Assembly: GCA_009746045.1 (NCBI GenBank)
Contig: RPFO01000016.1
Span: 1,730,920 to 1,785,966, forward strand
DNA: 55,047 bases
Origin: Mesostigma viride
Taxonomy: Eukaryota; Streptophyta; Mesostigmatophyceae; Mesostigmatales; Mesostigmataceae
Direction: 5' to 3'
A program made the translations under genes and the position numbers. Shown one piece after another: positions 42,619 through 51,539 of this stretch (its first letter is position 1; every line of letters begins with the position of its first letter). Under the pieces are notes generated by a model that did no database searches, had not been told where the DNA came from, and saw nothing but the letters and a program-made list of their open reading frames with translations.

Positions 42619-42863
42619 TGTGTATTTTACAGCTGTAAGGATGGCTGTCTGCGTGTGGATGACTGTGTGCCTGGCAGTGTCGGAGGCGAGACCTACCCCC
42701 AAACGCCCGTGACTCCGCTTTTATACCCTCTCGGCCACGGCGTCCCACGATAGTGCCGTGCAAGCGTCGCGCCGGGAATATTCCCACGGATATTCCGTGG
42801 AGCGCCGCGCCGGCGCGGCGCCGGCAACTATCGTGGGATACCGTGCCACGTGGCGCCCATCCA
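42619..42863 (-). promoter_or_regulatory. Promoter of F-box-like gene B, right copy
   Basis: Mirror of the left promoter, with the same TATAAAAGCGGAG, GGGCGTTTGGGGGT, GGGAATATTCCC and CCACGTGGC motifs. It has one C fewer than the left copy in the GC-rich block near 42800. Confidence 0.65.
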
Positions 42864-42871
42864 TAGGCTCC

Positions 42872-43490
42872 CACGAAAAGTTCGTGCTATGTGGATAGCC
42901 CGAACTTTTGGGGATAGCCCGAACTTTTCGAAACCTTGCTAGGGAAAAGTAAAAGTTTCCAGTGGGGATCCCAGCCATTTTGAAAAGTTCGGGCTATGGT
43001 TCGGGCTATCGATTTATAGCCCGAACCTCCCCTTTTTCCCCTCTGGACGGTGTGTTGCTATGGGTGAATGTTACTCTTTCTTTTACTCTGTTTCCCAACA
43101 CATAAAATTTTATGTGTTAGCAATTGCCATCTATATATACTCATAGGTAATATCCCTATATTTTATGTGTTAGCAATCCTATCTGTATATACAGGAAATA
43201 CCCCTATATTTTATGTGTTAGCAATCTAAGGAAGAAACACACACATACACTGCACACTGTCCAAATAACCAAGTCCCTACATGTACAATGCATGACACCA
43301 CCGCCCAAGGGGAAAAAGGGTCCGGTTCGGGCTATAAACTGATAGCCCGAACCATAGCCCGAACTTTTCAAATGGCTGGGATCCTCACTGGAAACTTTTA
43401 CTTTTCCCTAGCAAGGTTTCCAAAAGTTCGGGCTATCCCCAAAAGTTCGGGCTATCCGCATAGCCCGAACTTTTCGCAAACAAGTCAAGT
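42872..43490. repeat. IR module, right arm (uninterrupted)
   Basis: Shows the intact form of the module split in the left arm: inverted AAGTTCGGGCTAT words at 42872-43030 and 43325-43478 around a core of three to four TAACACATAAAATAT/TT copies (43098-43225). The empty hAT target TCCAGAGG complement (CCTCTGGA) is near 43042. Confidence 0.9.
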
Positions 43491-43622
43491 CCTACGCCTA
43501 GTGCATGAGTGTTGGATTTGCATGCAAAGAGTCTTATTCATTACAAAATAGAATACCACAAGTCCCTATCAACAGTAGCCTCCATAGGCTTGCATGGGCC
43601 AATCAAGTGCCCAGATGACACC

Positions 43623-44808
43623 CTACGCGAAGAAATAGGGCTTGTTGGACCCCACAACATCGTACAGAAGGAAGCCCCGGCCTCTGCATTACGCTTGAGG
43701 CGGTTGTTGGGGCGGCTAAAGCCCGGGAAAGCGACAGCCTCAGAAACAAGGCTGCAGAACTTGGCGCACTCGTAGCAGACCAAGTCAACGTCTAAAGAAC
43801 GAGGCCTTGGAGCCACATACAGGTTCTGCACGTTGATGTCGATGCGCTTCATGCACTTCTGGCACTGCCTGCGAGGCCAGTAAAACTTGTCACTGGAGGG
43901 GCCGTCGTGCGTGTTGTCCTGGGCGCGCTCTGCCATCTTGTGGAGTTCCTCGTTGTACTGGAACACCTCATCGATATGGCCCTTGTACTCCCAATACTGC
44001 ATGCCGCGAGACATGGCCTTGCTGATGACCACGTTGTTGTCGACATACTGGGCCAGGAACTCGTTGCGGCAGATCCCACAAACGACGTCGCCAACCACGA
44101 GCTTGGCAACACGGAAATGGGAAGTAGTCTCCAGCATCTGAGGGGTGACCTCCTTCACCACTTCGTGCGCGTGGAGAGCAGGCTTCTTGCACACAGCGCA
44201 CATGCACTTGGACAGAGGGTAGCCGGTGGGAGGAGGCGGGAGACGCTTGGGCTCATATTCGTACTTGTAAATCTGCAAGCCCGTGTCAAAATTCTTGACA
44301 GTCTCCTGCACCTGCTCCGTGGGAGGAGAGGGACCTAGTGCATCCACCTTGTCGCTCAGTTCATCCAGAGCGCACCCCCGGCACTGCATCTCCCCGTTCT
44401 CCTTCTTGCACACTGCCCTCTCCGGCACCTTTTTGCAGGTGACGCAATGCACCAGAGGAAACTTGGAATCGCCACTACCATTTGGCCACACATGGCCTGC
44501 TGGAGGCCAAATGTCAGAGTCCTTAAACCGAGGGGCGAATAGCCCAGGGAGAGGAGCAGGCACGTACACAGGCTCAGGCACTGGCGCAGCAGGCACTGGC
44601 ACTGGCACAATCACAGGCACTGGCGCTGGCACAGGCGCAGGCACTGGCACAGCGCAGGAGCTATGGCGGAACAACCAGTCCTAGTTCTTGTGCAGCGAGG
44701 ATATGGCAATCCATAGCATCTGGGAGAACCAAGCCCATGCAAGGCCCTAGTTCGTGCCCTAGTCTGAGGCCCGAACAATGGCCCAGCTGCTGCATCAACG
44801 GGAAACAT
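43623..44808 (-). pseudogene. Multi-CxxC zinc protein, right copy, two frameshifts
   Basis: Right-arm counterpart of 30672-31859, with a few substitutions (e.g. an HYADNN-like segment reads YVDNN). One base is missing in the Val/Pro repeat near 44655 (GCGCTGTGCC versus GCGCTTGTGCC). Another indel near 43668 changes the last 20 residues. The central Cys-pair region (CVTC, CRGC, CMCAVC, CGIC, CQKC, CYEC) is intact. Either this copy is decaying or these are homopolymer-type assembly errors. Confidence 0.65.
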
Positions 44809-45278
44809 GGCGGTCTGCTGTTGTTTTCTGCGCTGGCTATGGCTGTTCTGTGGTGTGATGGTGCATTTGGTAGGCCTGCACGACCTTTGTACCTGTGGAA
44901 ACTGGCCCTCCCACGAGATCTTCATCGGACGGCTGGGATCGATCCTCTAGAAGGTTCCATGGCGCGGCGCGGCGCGGCGCGGTAGTGACGTGGCGGAATG
45001 CCGTGCCACGGTACTCGGACCAGTATCCATGATACTGGTCCGGCCGTACCGGCGCCGCGCCGTATCCGGATACGCCGTACTATCATGGGAGATCTGAATT
45101 GCCGTGGACCGTCCGATCTCCGCCACGTGGCAGCGTCCCGTGGGAGATCGTCGGTCCACGGAATATTCCGCGAAGATGCCGTGGGGCGGGGTACAAAGGT
45201 CCGACACCACGTCAAAGTGGGCACTTCTCGCCTGCTCCAGCATCCCAACAGCACTAGCACCACTACCACAAAGAAGAC
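44809..45278. promoter_or_regulatory. Divergent promoter region, right arm
   Basis: Mirror of 30201-30671 with the two GGTACAAAGGTC TATA-like boxes, GGAATATTCC and CCACGTGGC. A few small differences occur in the TACGGCGC/GTATCC-rich part around 45010-45080. Confidence 0.6.
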
Positions 45279-45914
45279 ATGGCCGCTGCCACTTTTAACA
45301 GCCTGCCAGCTGAGATTGTGCACGAAATCGTGGAGTTGGCATGGCCCCACGGGTGTGGTGTCAGCAAGCAGCTGCAAGTGCCGTGGGACGCTGTCAAAGC
45401 TAAGACAGAGCAGCGAATGAAGCAGCTGCTGGATGCTATTGCCAATGAGCTTGAGGGGCGCTTCCTCTCTAAGCGCAGGCAGCCAGGGCCGTTTTGCCAC
45501 TATACAGGATGGGCCCTGCGCAACTTTGCCATCGCCATCGCTCAAGGCGGTGTGCAGTCCCTTTCCACTTTTGAGAAGAGGATGGACGCCTGCAAGTATG
45601 GCGATAGGCGTATGGAGGTGGCAACTCTGGCCATCGACCTAGAGGTTAAGCTGTCTGACCGCGTTTGCGCGATTCCCCGCCTGTGGGATGTGATGAAGGA
45701 GTATGTTGAATCCATTCCTCAGGTGGATAAGGATAAGACCGCAGAGGAGCATTGCCGTGTGCTCGTGGACCTCGTGAAGGCCGAGTACCACGCCTATCTG
45801 CCTGTCAACTTTTCCCCCGCTGTCTGCGAGAGGGAACTGAGGGTCATGAATGCCACCTGCGACAAGATGTACGACAAGTTCTGTCGCCGCCTGGCCCTGG
45901 AGGGGGTTCACTAA
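45279..45914 (+). CDS. F-box-like protein A, right copy (211 aa)
   Basis: Same protein as 29565-30200 except one residue in the F-box-like helix (ELAW). The start ATG is 85 bp after GGTACAAAGGTC. The frame is open throughout. Paralogous to F-box-like protein B; putative SCF substrate adaptor by N-terminal motif. Confidence 0.7.
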   Translation: MAAATFNSLPAEIVHEIVELAWPHGCGVSKQLQVPWDAVKAKTEQRMKQLLDAIANELEGRFLSKRRQPGPFCHYTGWALRNFAIAIAQGGVQSLSTFEKRMDACKYGDRRMEVATLAIDLEVKLSDRVCAIPRLWDVMKEYVESIPQVDKDKTAEEHCRVLVDLVKAEYHAYLPVNFSPAVCERELRVMNATCDKMYDKFCRRLALEGVH

Positions 45915-46621
45915 CTAAGTGCCCCTTTGGAATAGACAAAGTCCCCTATGGGCATTAAGCCTTATTATGATTCTAATGGAAATCCATGACTTTGTCTCTA
46001 TCTCATGGCGTCTCATAGTACAATTGCACTAGGATTCGTAGTACAGAGAGTATATTCGAAGTAGAAATGCAGCGGGTGATACTACAGGTAGTACAGATTA
46101 CTACAAACACGTAACTGCACGTACATTGTAAGATTTCCCGCTAGATTCCGTCCAATTGTCATGCCAGACTGCCGCGTGGCAGTCTGAACGGTCTGACATG
46201 ACAGTCCGTACAACGCCGTATCCGTCAGCTGCCGGTTCGGACGGCCTGCCATGTCAGTACCGTGCCACGTCAGATCTGACAGCGTGCCACGTCAGTCCGC
46301 GCCGCGCCGGTTCCGCCGCGTGTCGGTTACGAAGATCTGCCACGACAGTCAGCGCACTGTCCCGTCTGACACCTGTCCGATCTGTCAGTCTGCCATGACA
46401 GTCCGTATCCCTGTCACGTAACTGCCGACGCGGCGCGACAGTTTCCTTCTAGCGACCGTCCCACGGCATATTCGTGGGAATATTCCCGGAATATGCCGGG
46501 AATATGCCGTTCGTCCTCCTCCCCACGAGGCCAAAAGCCCAAACACGACCAAAAATGCAGCCAAACCCTCACGAACCACTCAGAACAGCAGCAGGATACC
46601 ACTATCAGCAGCTAGCCAGCT
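45915..46621 (+). promoter_or_regulatory. Upstream region of right RING gene
   Basis: Mirror of 28858-29564: distal TGACAG/CTGTCA word cluster (46155-46400) and proximal GGGAATATTCCC-type motifs (46455-46510). Confidence 0.5.
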
Positions 46622-48156
46622 ATGGCGACGACACAAGAACATGAGGCCCAGGAACCTGAGCGTACGTATTTCCCATGCATGTCTGTTTTTGTGTTTCCTT
46701 GGTTTGTTTTTTGGGCATTTTCAGCAGCTGACAGGAACGCCATTGGCATTTTCTATTCATTCTTTGCAGGCTGGAACCCCTCTGACGACCTTTTTGACCA
46801 CAACGACTACGACCACCTGGACGACGCAGGCACGGAAGTCAATTCGCACGCTGCGATCGACGACCTGGTGGCTCAGTCTCGCCCTGCGGCTGCTCCCAGT
46901 ACGTGGTCTGCTGTTTTATGCATCCCTTTTCGATTGCCTGCTGGATTTTGCAGTGATGGCCACTATCTGTTGGATGTTGCAGGTGATGGCCACTATCTGA
47001 TACATTTTGCAGTTGTCTGTGTGTTTTCCTTTGCATGCAGGCCTGCTGCGTGGTGGCCCAGCTCCCGTTCTCGTTCTGGAGGCGCTGGGCCCAGCGGTGG
47101 GGACTTAGCCGCATTGCAGCGCCAGCTGAGGGAGACGCAGGAGGAGTTGGAGCGCGAGAGGAACCGCAGCAGGCGTCGTTCTTTCTCCCCTGATCCCACT
47201 CGCGAAGAGCTCAAGAAGATGCGCTTGGCTCTCGAGGAGGCGAACCACAAGATCACGTGGTTCGAGAAGAGGCTGGCGTGCTGCGACATCTGCACCGAGC
47301 CCTTCGGCACGGAGGGGAAGTACCCCATCATCTACCTCGTGGAGGGCGTCCACACCTGCGTCCCTCAGCACTGCAACAAGTGCGCTGATATGCTCGAGGC
47401 CCACGCTCTGGAGTATAATTCTACCAGGCCCAACGCCCGTGTGATTGGCAAGCGCTGCCCAGAATGCAAGGAGCTCCTGATGCGCACTGGCAGCCAGTAC
47501 AAGCGCAATGTGGGTGTCGACAGACTCACATTCACCCTTGTGAATGTGCGTCTGTGCGCTCGCGGGTGCGGCGGCGAGGTCGTGCTCGGCGAGGAGGCGA
47601 TTCACGACAACACCTGCGCCAAGCTTGTCAGGCCCTGCCCCAACAAGCTTTCTCTCCCTGGTGATAACGGCACCGTGACCATCCTGGGCTGCACCTACCA
47701 GGCCACCAGCCGCGAGGACTTGGATCGCCACCTGCGCGTGGTGGACAACGTGTCAGAGTGTGGTTTCCGTGGTCTGCCGGCCGCCATCGCCGCCGCCGCC
47801 GCCGCTGCTGCTCCTCCTGCTGCTCCTGCTGCTGCTCCTGCTGCTGCTCCTGCTGCTCGCGCTTCTTTCGCTGTTCGCGCTGTGGGGGGAATGGATTACC
47901 CCGCGGGAGTCAACGGTTTCCTGTCCGCCCTGCAGTACATCAGGGATCACCCCCAGTTGGAGTGCTCCGGGTCTGCGGGCAATGCACTGGCTGTGGCCTT
48001 CTTTGAGGCACTCGGCGGTGGCGTGGGTGGGACGCGCTGGCCATGAGGCGGTTGGTGGATCGCTTCCGCGACGGGGCGAGGCGCATTGTTGAGAGGGACG
48101 CACACTTGGTTGCTGATGTTCAGCACCGGGAGGTGATTGTGGTTGAGGATGAGTAG
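46622..48156 (+). pseudogene. RING / TRAF-type zinc-finger protein, right copy, 3 exons, frameshifted
   Basis: Exons are 46622-46661, 46770-46898 and 47041-48156. The borders match the left copy and show the introns: GTACGT at 46662 with TTTGCAG at 46769, and GTACGT at 46899 with TGCATGCAG at 47040. One C is missing near 47060 (GGCCCAGC versus GGCCCCAGC on the left), so the spliced frame breaks in exon 3. Another base is missing near 48022, truncating the tail. The RING (CDIC … HCNKC … CPEC) and TRAF-like Cys/His region are intact. Unspliced, one frame runs from the ATG through both introns, which could mislead gene callers. Confidence 0.7.
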
Positions 48157-48257
48157 GGGGTCTAGAAAGGGGAAGGGGCTATTCCTCCCTGTAGTGAGTG
48201 TGCCCTTGGAGGCACCTCGTTGAGGACATGTTGATTAGGACTTTGCCTATTGTACAT

Positions 48258-48294
48258 TGTAATAAATAAGACTCATTGCATGCAAATCCAACAC
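48258..48294 (+). terminator. Conserved 3'-flank element (RING gene, right copy)
   Basis: TTGTAATAAATAAGACTC followed by ATTGCATGCAAATCCAACA; same element as after the zinc gene at 31938-31974. Confidence 0.55.
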
Positions 48295-48421
48295 CAATGC
48301 ATCATTAGATAGGAACCCGCGGCCCGCGAATAGGACTTGAACGGATATCCCATGATACTAGAGGTTCCCACGATACTGGCGCCTGTCACAGTACGGCCAG
48401 GTGGACGGCCGGGTGGACGGT

Positions 48422-48517
48422 GGGGTCGCCCTAGGGTTTAGTAGTATGGGGTCACCCACCCCCTCCCACGACACAACCCATGCGCGACCCCATACTACAA
48501 AACCCTAAGGTGACCCC
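48422..48517. repeat. Hairpin-forming inverted repeat at the outer edge of the right arm
   Basis: Two 32-nt arms (48422-48453 and 48486-48517) match with three mismatches around a 32-nt loop. The stem contains TAGGGTTTAGTAGTATGGGG. The palindrome homology ends inside the first arm at 48445. Confidence 0.85.
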
Positions 48518-48825
48518 ATTTGCCGTACGGACCTACTTGCCATGCCATGCCAGTCTGCCACGTGGCGCATATGGAGTCGGTGACAGGCGCTAGCATACAA
48601 TCTCGTTGGTGACGGGCAGCAGCATCAAGCGGCATGGGTGACATGCGACAGCAGGTAGTGTCATGAGTGACAGGCGACAGTGTTACTCTATGGGTATTGT
48701 TGCTATATGACTCATTGGAATAGTTCAAGTCCCATGCACATAAGGAAAATGTCATTTCATTACAATAAGAATAATAAGGAATAGGCCATTGCTAGACCCC
48801 TTTGCAGGCACGCAGGCCTGGCTGT
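48518..48825. other. Spacer with GTGACAGGCG-type words
   Basis: Holds CCACGTGGC (48558) and several diverged GGTGACAGGCG(A)CAG words at 48580-48690. These are relatives of the minisatellite at 50930-51430. AATAAGAATAATAAGG at 48765-48781 lies on the 3' side of the MYND gene. Confidence 0.5.
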
Positions 48826-49620
48826 TTAGCGGTTGTACATGCGCAGGCAGGGCGTCTGGCGGCCCTCAAACCCAGTGCAATCGTCTTTCACACGCAGAGT
48901 GTCCCCGCGCAGGGGGAACTTCACATCAGAGGTGCAAGTCCACACGTGGGTGAGCAGAGTGCAGTCCGCCTTGTGGATCTTCCAGTGCGCAACCTGGCAC
49001 TCGCGGGAGCAGTACCGCGCATCCTGGCAGCTGGCGCACCTGCGCTTCACCTCTCTCTTGCCCTTCTTCTCACACCCCGGCGCAGCGCAGAAACCGCGAA
49101 CCGACTCGGGGAAAGGACCAATGGGGCTGTCCAAAATGGGCGTGCGCACTGTGATCACCACCTTCTCGCAGGGGCGGGTATAGGGAAACGCCGTCCTCGC
49201 AACGATCTTGTCCGCGTCCTTGGGCACGCGGAAGGACAGGCCAATCCTGGTAACCAGGTCGATGAACCCGTCGTCCTCCTTCTTCTCGCGAAGGAGGACG
49301 CACAGAAGCATGAACTCGCTCTCAGGGCGAATGTGGGACAGGATCTGACTGCGAACGCAGTACTTCCTGCTGATCGCAGTGCGTACGTCAATGAATTCAA
49401 ACTCCAACTGGCGATCCAGAGCCGTAAAGGAGTCGAAACGAACCAGCACGCAAAAGGGGGTTTTCAACTTCTTTTCCCACTCATTCACGCAGCTGTACAA
49501 ATTGCTGGAGTTTTCCATGGCCTTGCGCACCACCAAGCGGTACCAGCCCCCGCACAACTCCGCAAACAGGTCGGAGTGATCCTGAGGGAGCTCATTGGCA
49601 ATCAGAGGGGTGGAATCCAT
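48826..49620 (-). CDS. MYND-finger protein (264 aa)
   Basis: The C-terminal third has a complete MYND-type zinc finger: C178/C183, CASC (195-198), YCSREC (C204/C208), then HWKIHKADC (H216/C220). MYND fingers mediate protein-protein contacts, often with Pro-rich partners, and are abundant in protist giant-virus genomes. The N-terminal 175 residues are alpha/beta-like and unrecognised. The start ATG (complement 49618-49620) lies 66 bp after a CATAAGCGGAGGCGGGCG promoter motif. It is divergent with the RING-like gene at 50125, and single-copy here, outside the palindrome. Confidence 0.8.
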   Translation of the reverse strand: MDSTPLIANELPQDHSDLFAELCGGWYRLVVRKAMENSSNLYSCVNEWEKKLKTPFCVLVRFDSFTALDRQLEFEFIDVRTAISRKYCVRSQILSHIRPESEFMLLCVLLREKKEDDGFIDLVTRIGLSFRVPKDADKIVARTAFPYTRPCEKVVITVRTPILDSPIGPFPESVRGFCAAPGCEKKGKREVKRRCASCQDARYCSRECQVAHWKIHKADCTLLTHVWTCTSDVKFPLRGDTLRVKDDCTGFEGRQTPCLRMYNR

Positions 49621-50124
49621 AGCGGCTGACAGTCTGTGCGTGCTCGTGCGGATTGGCGTGGTTTGGCTGCCAAACTCGCCCGCCTCCGCTTATGTGCCCG
49701 CACCCACCCGCCCCGCCCAATAGTCCCGTGCCACGCGGCAGGTCCGGATTGGTGGGACGGAATATTCCCACGGAATATCCGCGGAGCGCCGCGCCTTCTA
49801 GAAGGGCGCCGCGCCGGGAATATTCCCATGAATATCCCGTGGAAGCGCCGCGCCTTCCAGAAGCGCGTCGCGCCGGGAATATTCCCACGGATATCCCGTG
49901 GAAGCGCCGCGCCACTGCCACGTGGCAGCGTCCCATTGGTCCGCTCGGAATATTCGTGGGAAAATGCCGCCGTGTCGTGCCCGCGTGACACGCGGCGGAC
50001 TCCCATTGGATTGTCGTGGGTGTCGCGCGCTTCGCGCGGGGTTGGGAAGGGATACAAGGCGGAGGCGGGCGTTTGGGGGTCCCAATCCGCCCAGCACCAC
50101 TCAAAACCAACTCCTCTCACTGCA
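49621..50124. promoter_or_regulatory. Divergent promoter with heat-shock-element-like repeats
   Basis: Between the MYND and RING-like genes. Three to four repeated units (49758-49915) combine GGAATATTCCC (GAAnnTTC), TTCTAGAA or TTCCAGAA (TTCnnGAA), a CCCGTGGAA and GCGCCGCGCC. Then come CCACGTGGCAGCGTCCCATTGG (shown only in part elsewhere; 49919-49940), GAATATTC, and a TACAAGGCGGAGG box at 50053 with GGGCGTTTGGGGGT. Confidence 0.6.
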
Positions 50125-50793
50125 ATGGAGCCCTCCCGCGATAAGCCGGCTATGGCGGCAACGGATGTCCCTCCTGCCAAGCGCCAGCCGCCTGCAAACG
50201 GCAATGGCGAGCAGTCCCCCGCCATGAAGGTGTACCTGAAACAGCGGGACACCGAGGACAAGGTGGCAAAGTTCCTGGGGGCTGTGAAAACCAAGCAGGG
50301 GCACGCAAACACGCACGAATTCGATGAGAAGTACAAGCGGGACGCGCACATGCACGATATCCAAGTGCTGCCGGGCGGCGAGATTTTCTGCGAGAATGCC
50401 GCATCGGTGGGCGCCTTCCTCTGCGATTCGGGCGTTTTTGGGAAGAGCGCGCGCGCAGAACCGCCTGCACAGAACAGGGCTGGCAGTGTGCGGGGGCCTG
50501 TTACTTGCGGCGTGTGCAAGAAGCACACCGATTTCCTGCTGGATCCGCAGCAGGATGCCAGCGGAGGGGAGGACCCTCAGGAGCATATCCATATCCACGG
50601 TGTGTGTGTGGATTGCGCTGTGCAGACCATAGAAAAGAGCGGCAAGCGCGGCATGTGGTGCCCCTTGTGCGCTGCGGACCCTTTGATCGAAGTGCTGATC
50701 GATTTGGGCCGCGCAAAACACCTTTCGGAGGCCCCGTACTTTGTGTACAGCCCCGAGAAGAGCCTGCTGGCTGCTGCTTATGAGGATATGTGA
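50125..50793 (+). CDS. RING-like zinc-finger protein (222 aa)
   Basis: After a Pro/Asn-rich N-terminus, the Cys/His layout is C128-x2-C131, HIHIH (154-158), C161-x2-C164 and CPLC (179-182). This resembles a compact RING or RING-degenerate finger with one possible ligand replaced by His, suggesting ubiquitin-ligase or adaptor activity. The start ATG is 72 bp after the TATA-like TACAAGG box. The 3' flank has AATAAAG (50808) and CACAATGAGCCCCAC, the latter also found after F-box-like gene B. Divergent partner of the MYND gene. Confidence 0.65.
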   Translation: MEPSRDKPAMAATDVPPAKRQPPANGNGEQSPAMKVYLKQRDTEDKVAKFLGAVKTKQGHANTHEFDEKYKRDAHMHDIQVLPGGEIFCENAASVGAFLCDSGVFGKSARAEPPAQNRAGSVRGPVTCGVCKKHTDFLLDPQQDASGGEDPQEHIHIHGVCVDCAVQTIEKSGKRGMWCPLCAADPLIEVLIDLGRAKHLSEAPYFVYSPEKSLLAAAYEDM

Positions 50794-50929
50794 ATGGTGC
50801 AGTACTAATAAAGCTTGGATTGTTTTCCTTATAAAGTCCCCACAATGAGCCCCACATAGATAGCCCGGCGGCGCGGACTCGCGGACTTAGACAGACCCGG
50901 CGGGATGCGCGAGCCGACAGGCGCCGGAT

Positions 50930-51430
50930 CGGACAGGCGGCGGGCTGACAGGCGCTGGTTCCGGCAGGTGTCAGACGCCAGCCACCACTTTCGTGGGTGA
51001 CGGGCGCCAGCAGCAACTCGCATGGGTGACGGGCGCCAGCGGAAATTTTCGTGGGTGACAGGCGCCAGCGGAAATTTTCGTGGGTGACGGACGCCAGCGG
51101 AAATTTTCGTGGGTGACGGGCGCCAGCAGCGAATTCCGTGGGTGACGGGCGCCAGCAGCGAATTTCGTGGGTGACAGGCGACAGCAGTCAGCCCTGCACG
51201 GGACTGCGCGGGCCGACAGGCGCCGGTTCTGACAGGGTACAGGCGCCAGTGGCAATTCCCGTGGGTGACCGCCGCCAGCTGCCAGTGCCACGTGTGACAG
51301 GGGACAGTAGTCAACCTTGCATGGGACGGCGCGGGCCGACAGGCGCCGGTTCTGGCACGCGACAGACGCTCGAAGTAAGTGCCATCGGTGACAGGCGGCA
51401 GTAGTCACCGGGCACGGGACTGCGCGGGCC
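50930..51430. repeat. Diverged ~33-bp minisatellite (GGGTGACGGGCGCCAGC)
   Basis: About 12-15 imperfect units built on GTGGGTGACGGGCGCCAGC, many followed by GGAAATTTTC or AGCGAATTTC. At both ends longer variants carry GCGCGGGCCGACAGGCGCCGG. Relatives occur at 48580-48690. No frame is credible. Confidence 0.85.
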
Positions 51431-51539
51431 GGCAGGCGCCGGATCTGACACGTGACAGACGCCCGTGGACCCTCCACGCCCCGCGGGCCGAATCCGGGTC
51501 GAGTAAGTGCCGAGTCGGCGCGCGGACGCCGGAAAGCGG

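Larger units (their letters stand above)
27027..48445. repeat. Giant zero-spacer inverted repeat (palindrome)
   Basis: The left arm 27027-41196 and right arm 41197-48445 are reverse complements with no unique base between them; in the inner region position x pairs with 82393 minus x. Outside the left-arm transposon (6902 bp plus 8-bp duplication) the arms are about 7.26 and 7.25 kb. The inner 1.6 kb, including a whole gene, looks identical. Outward there are single-base and small indel differences (e.g. 39594 vs 42800, 27586 vs 47884). The outer ends stop inside a hairpin-forming sequence (48422-48517). Both arms encode the same four genes. Confidence 0.97.

Noticed and set aside
27027-48445. 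Palindrome as a pure fold-back sequencing artefact
   Set aside because: A 6.9-kb transposon with target duplication and several indels exist in one arm only; assembly mis-joining of two loci is still possible and is listed for checking.
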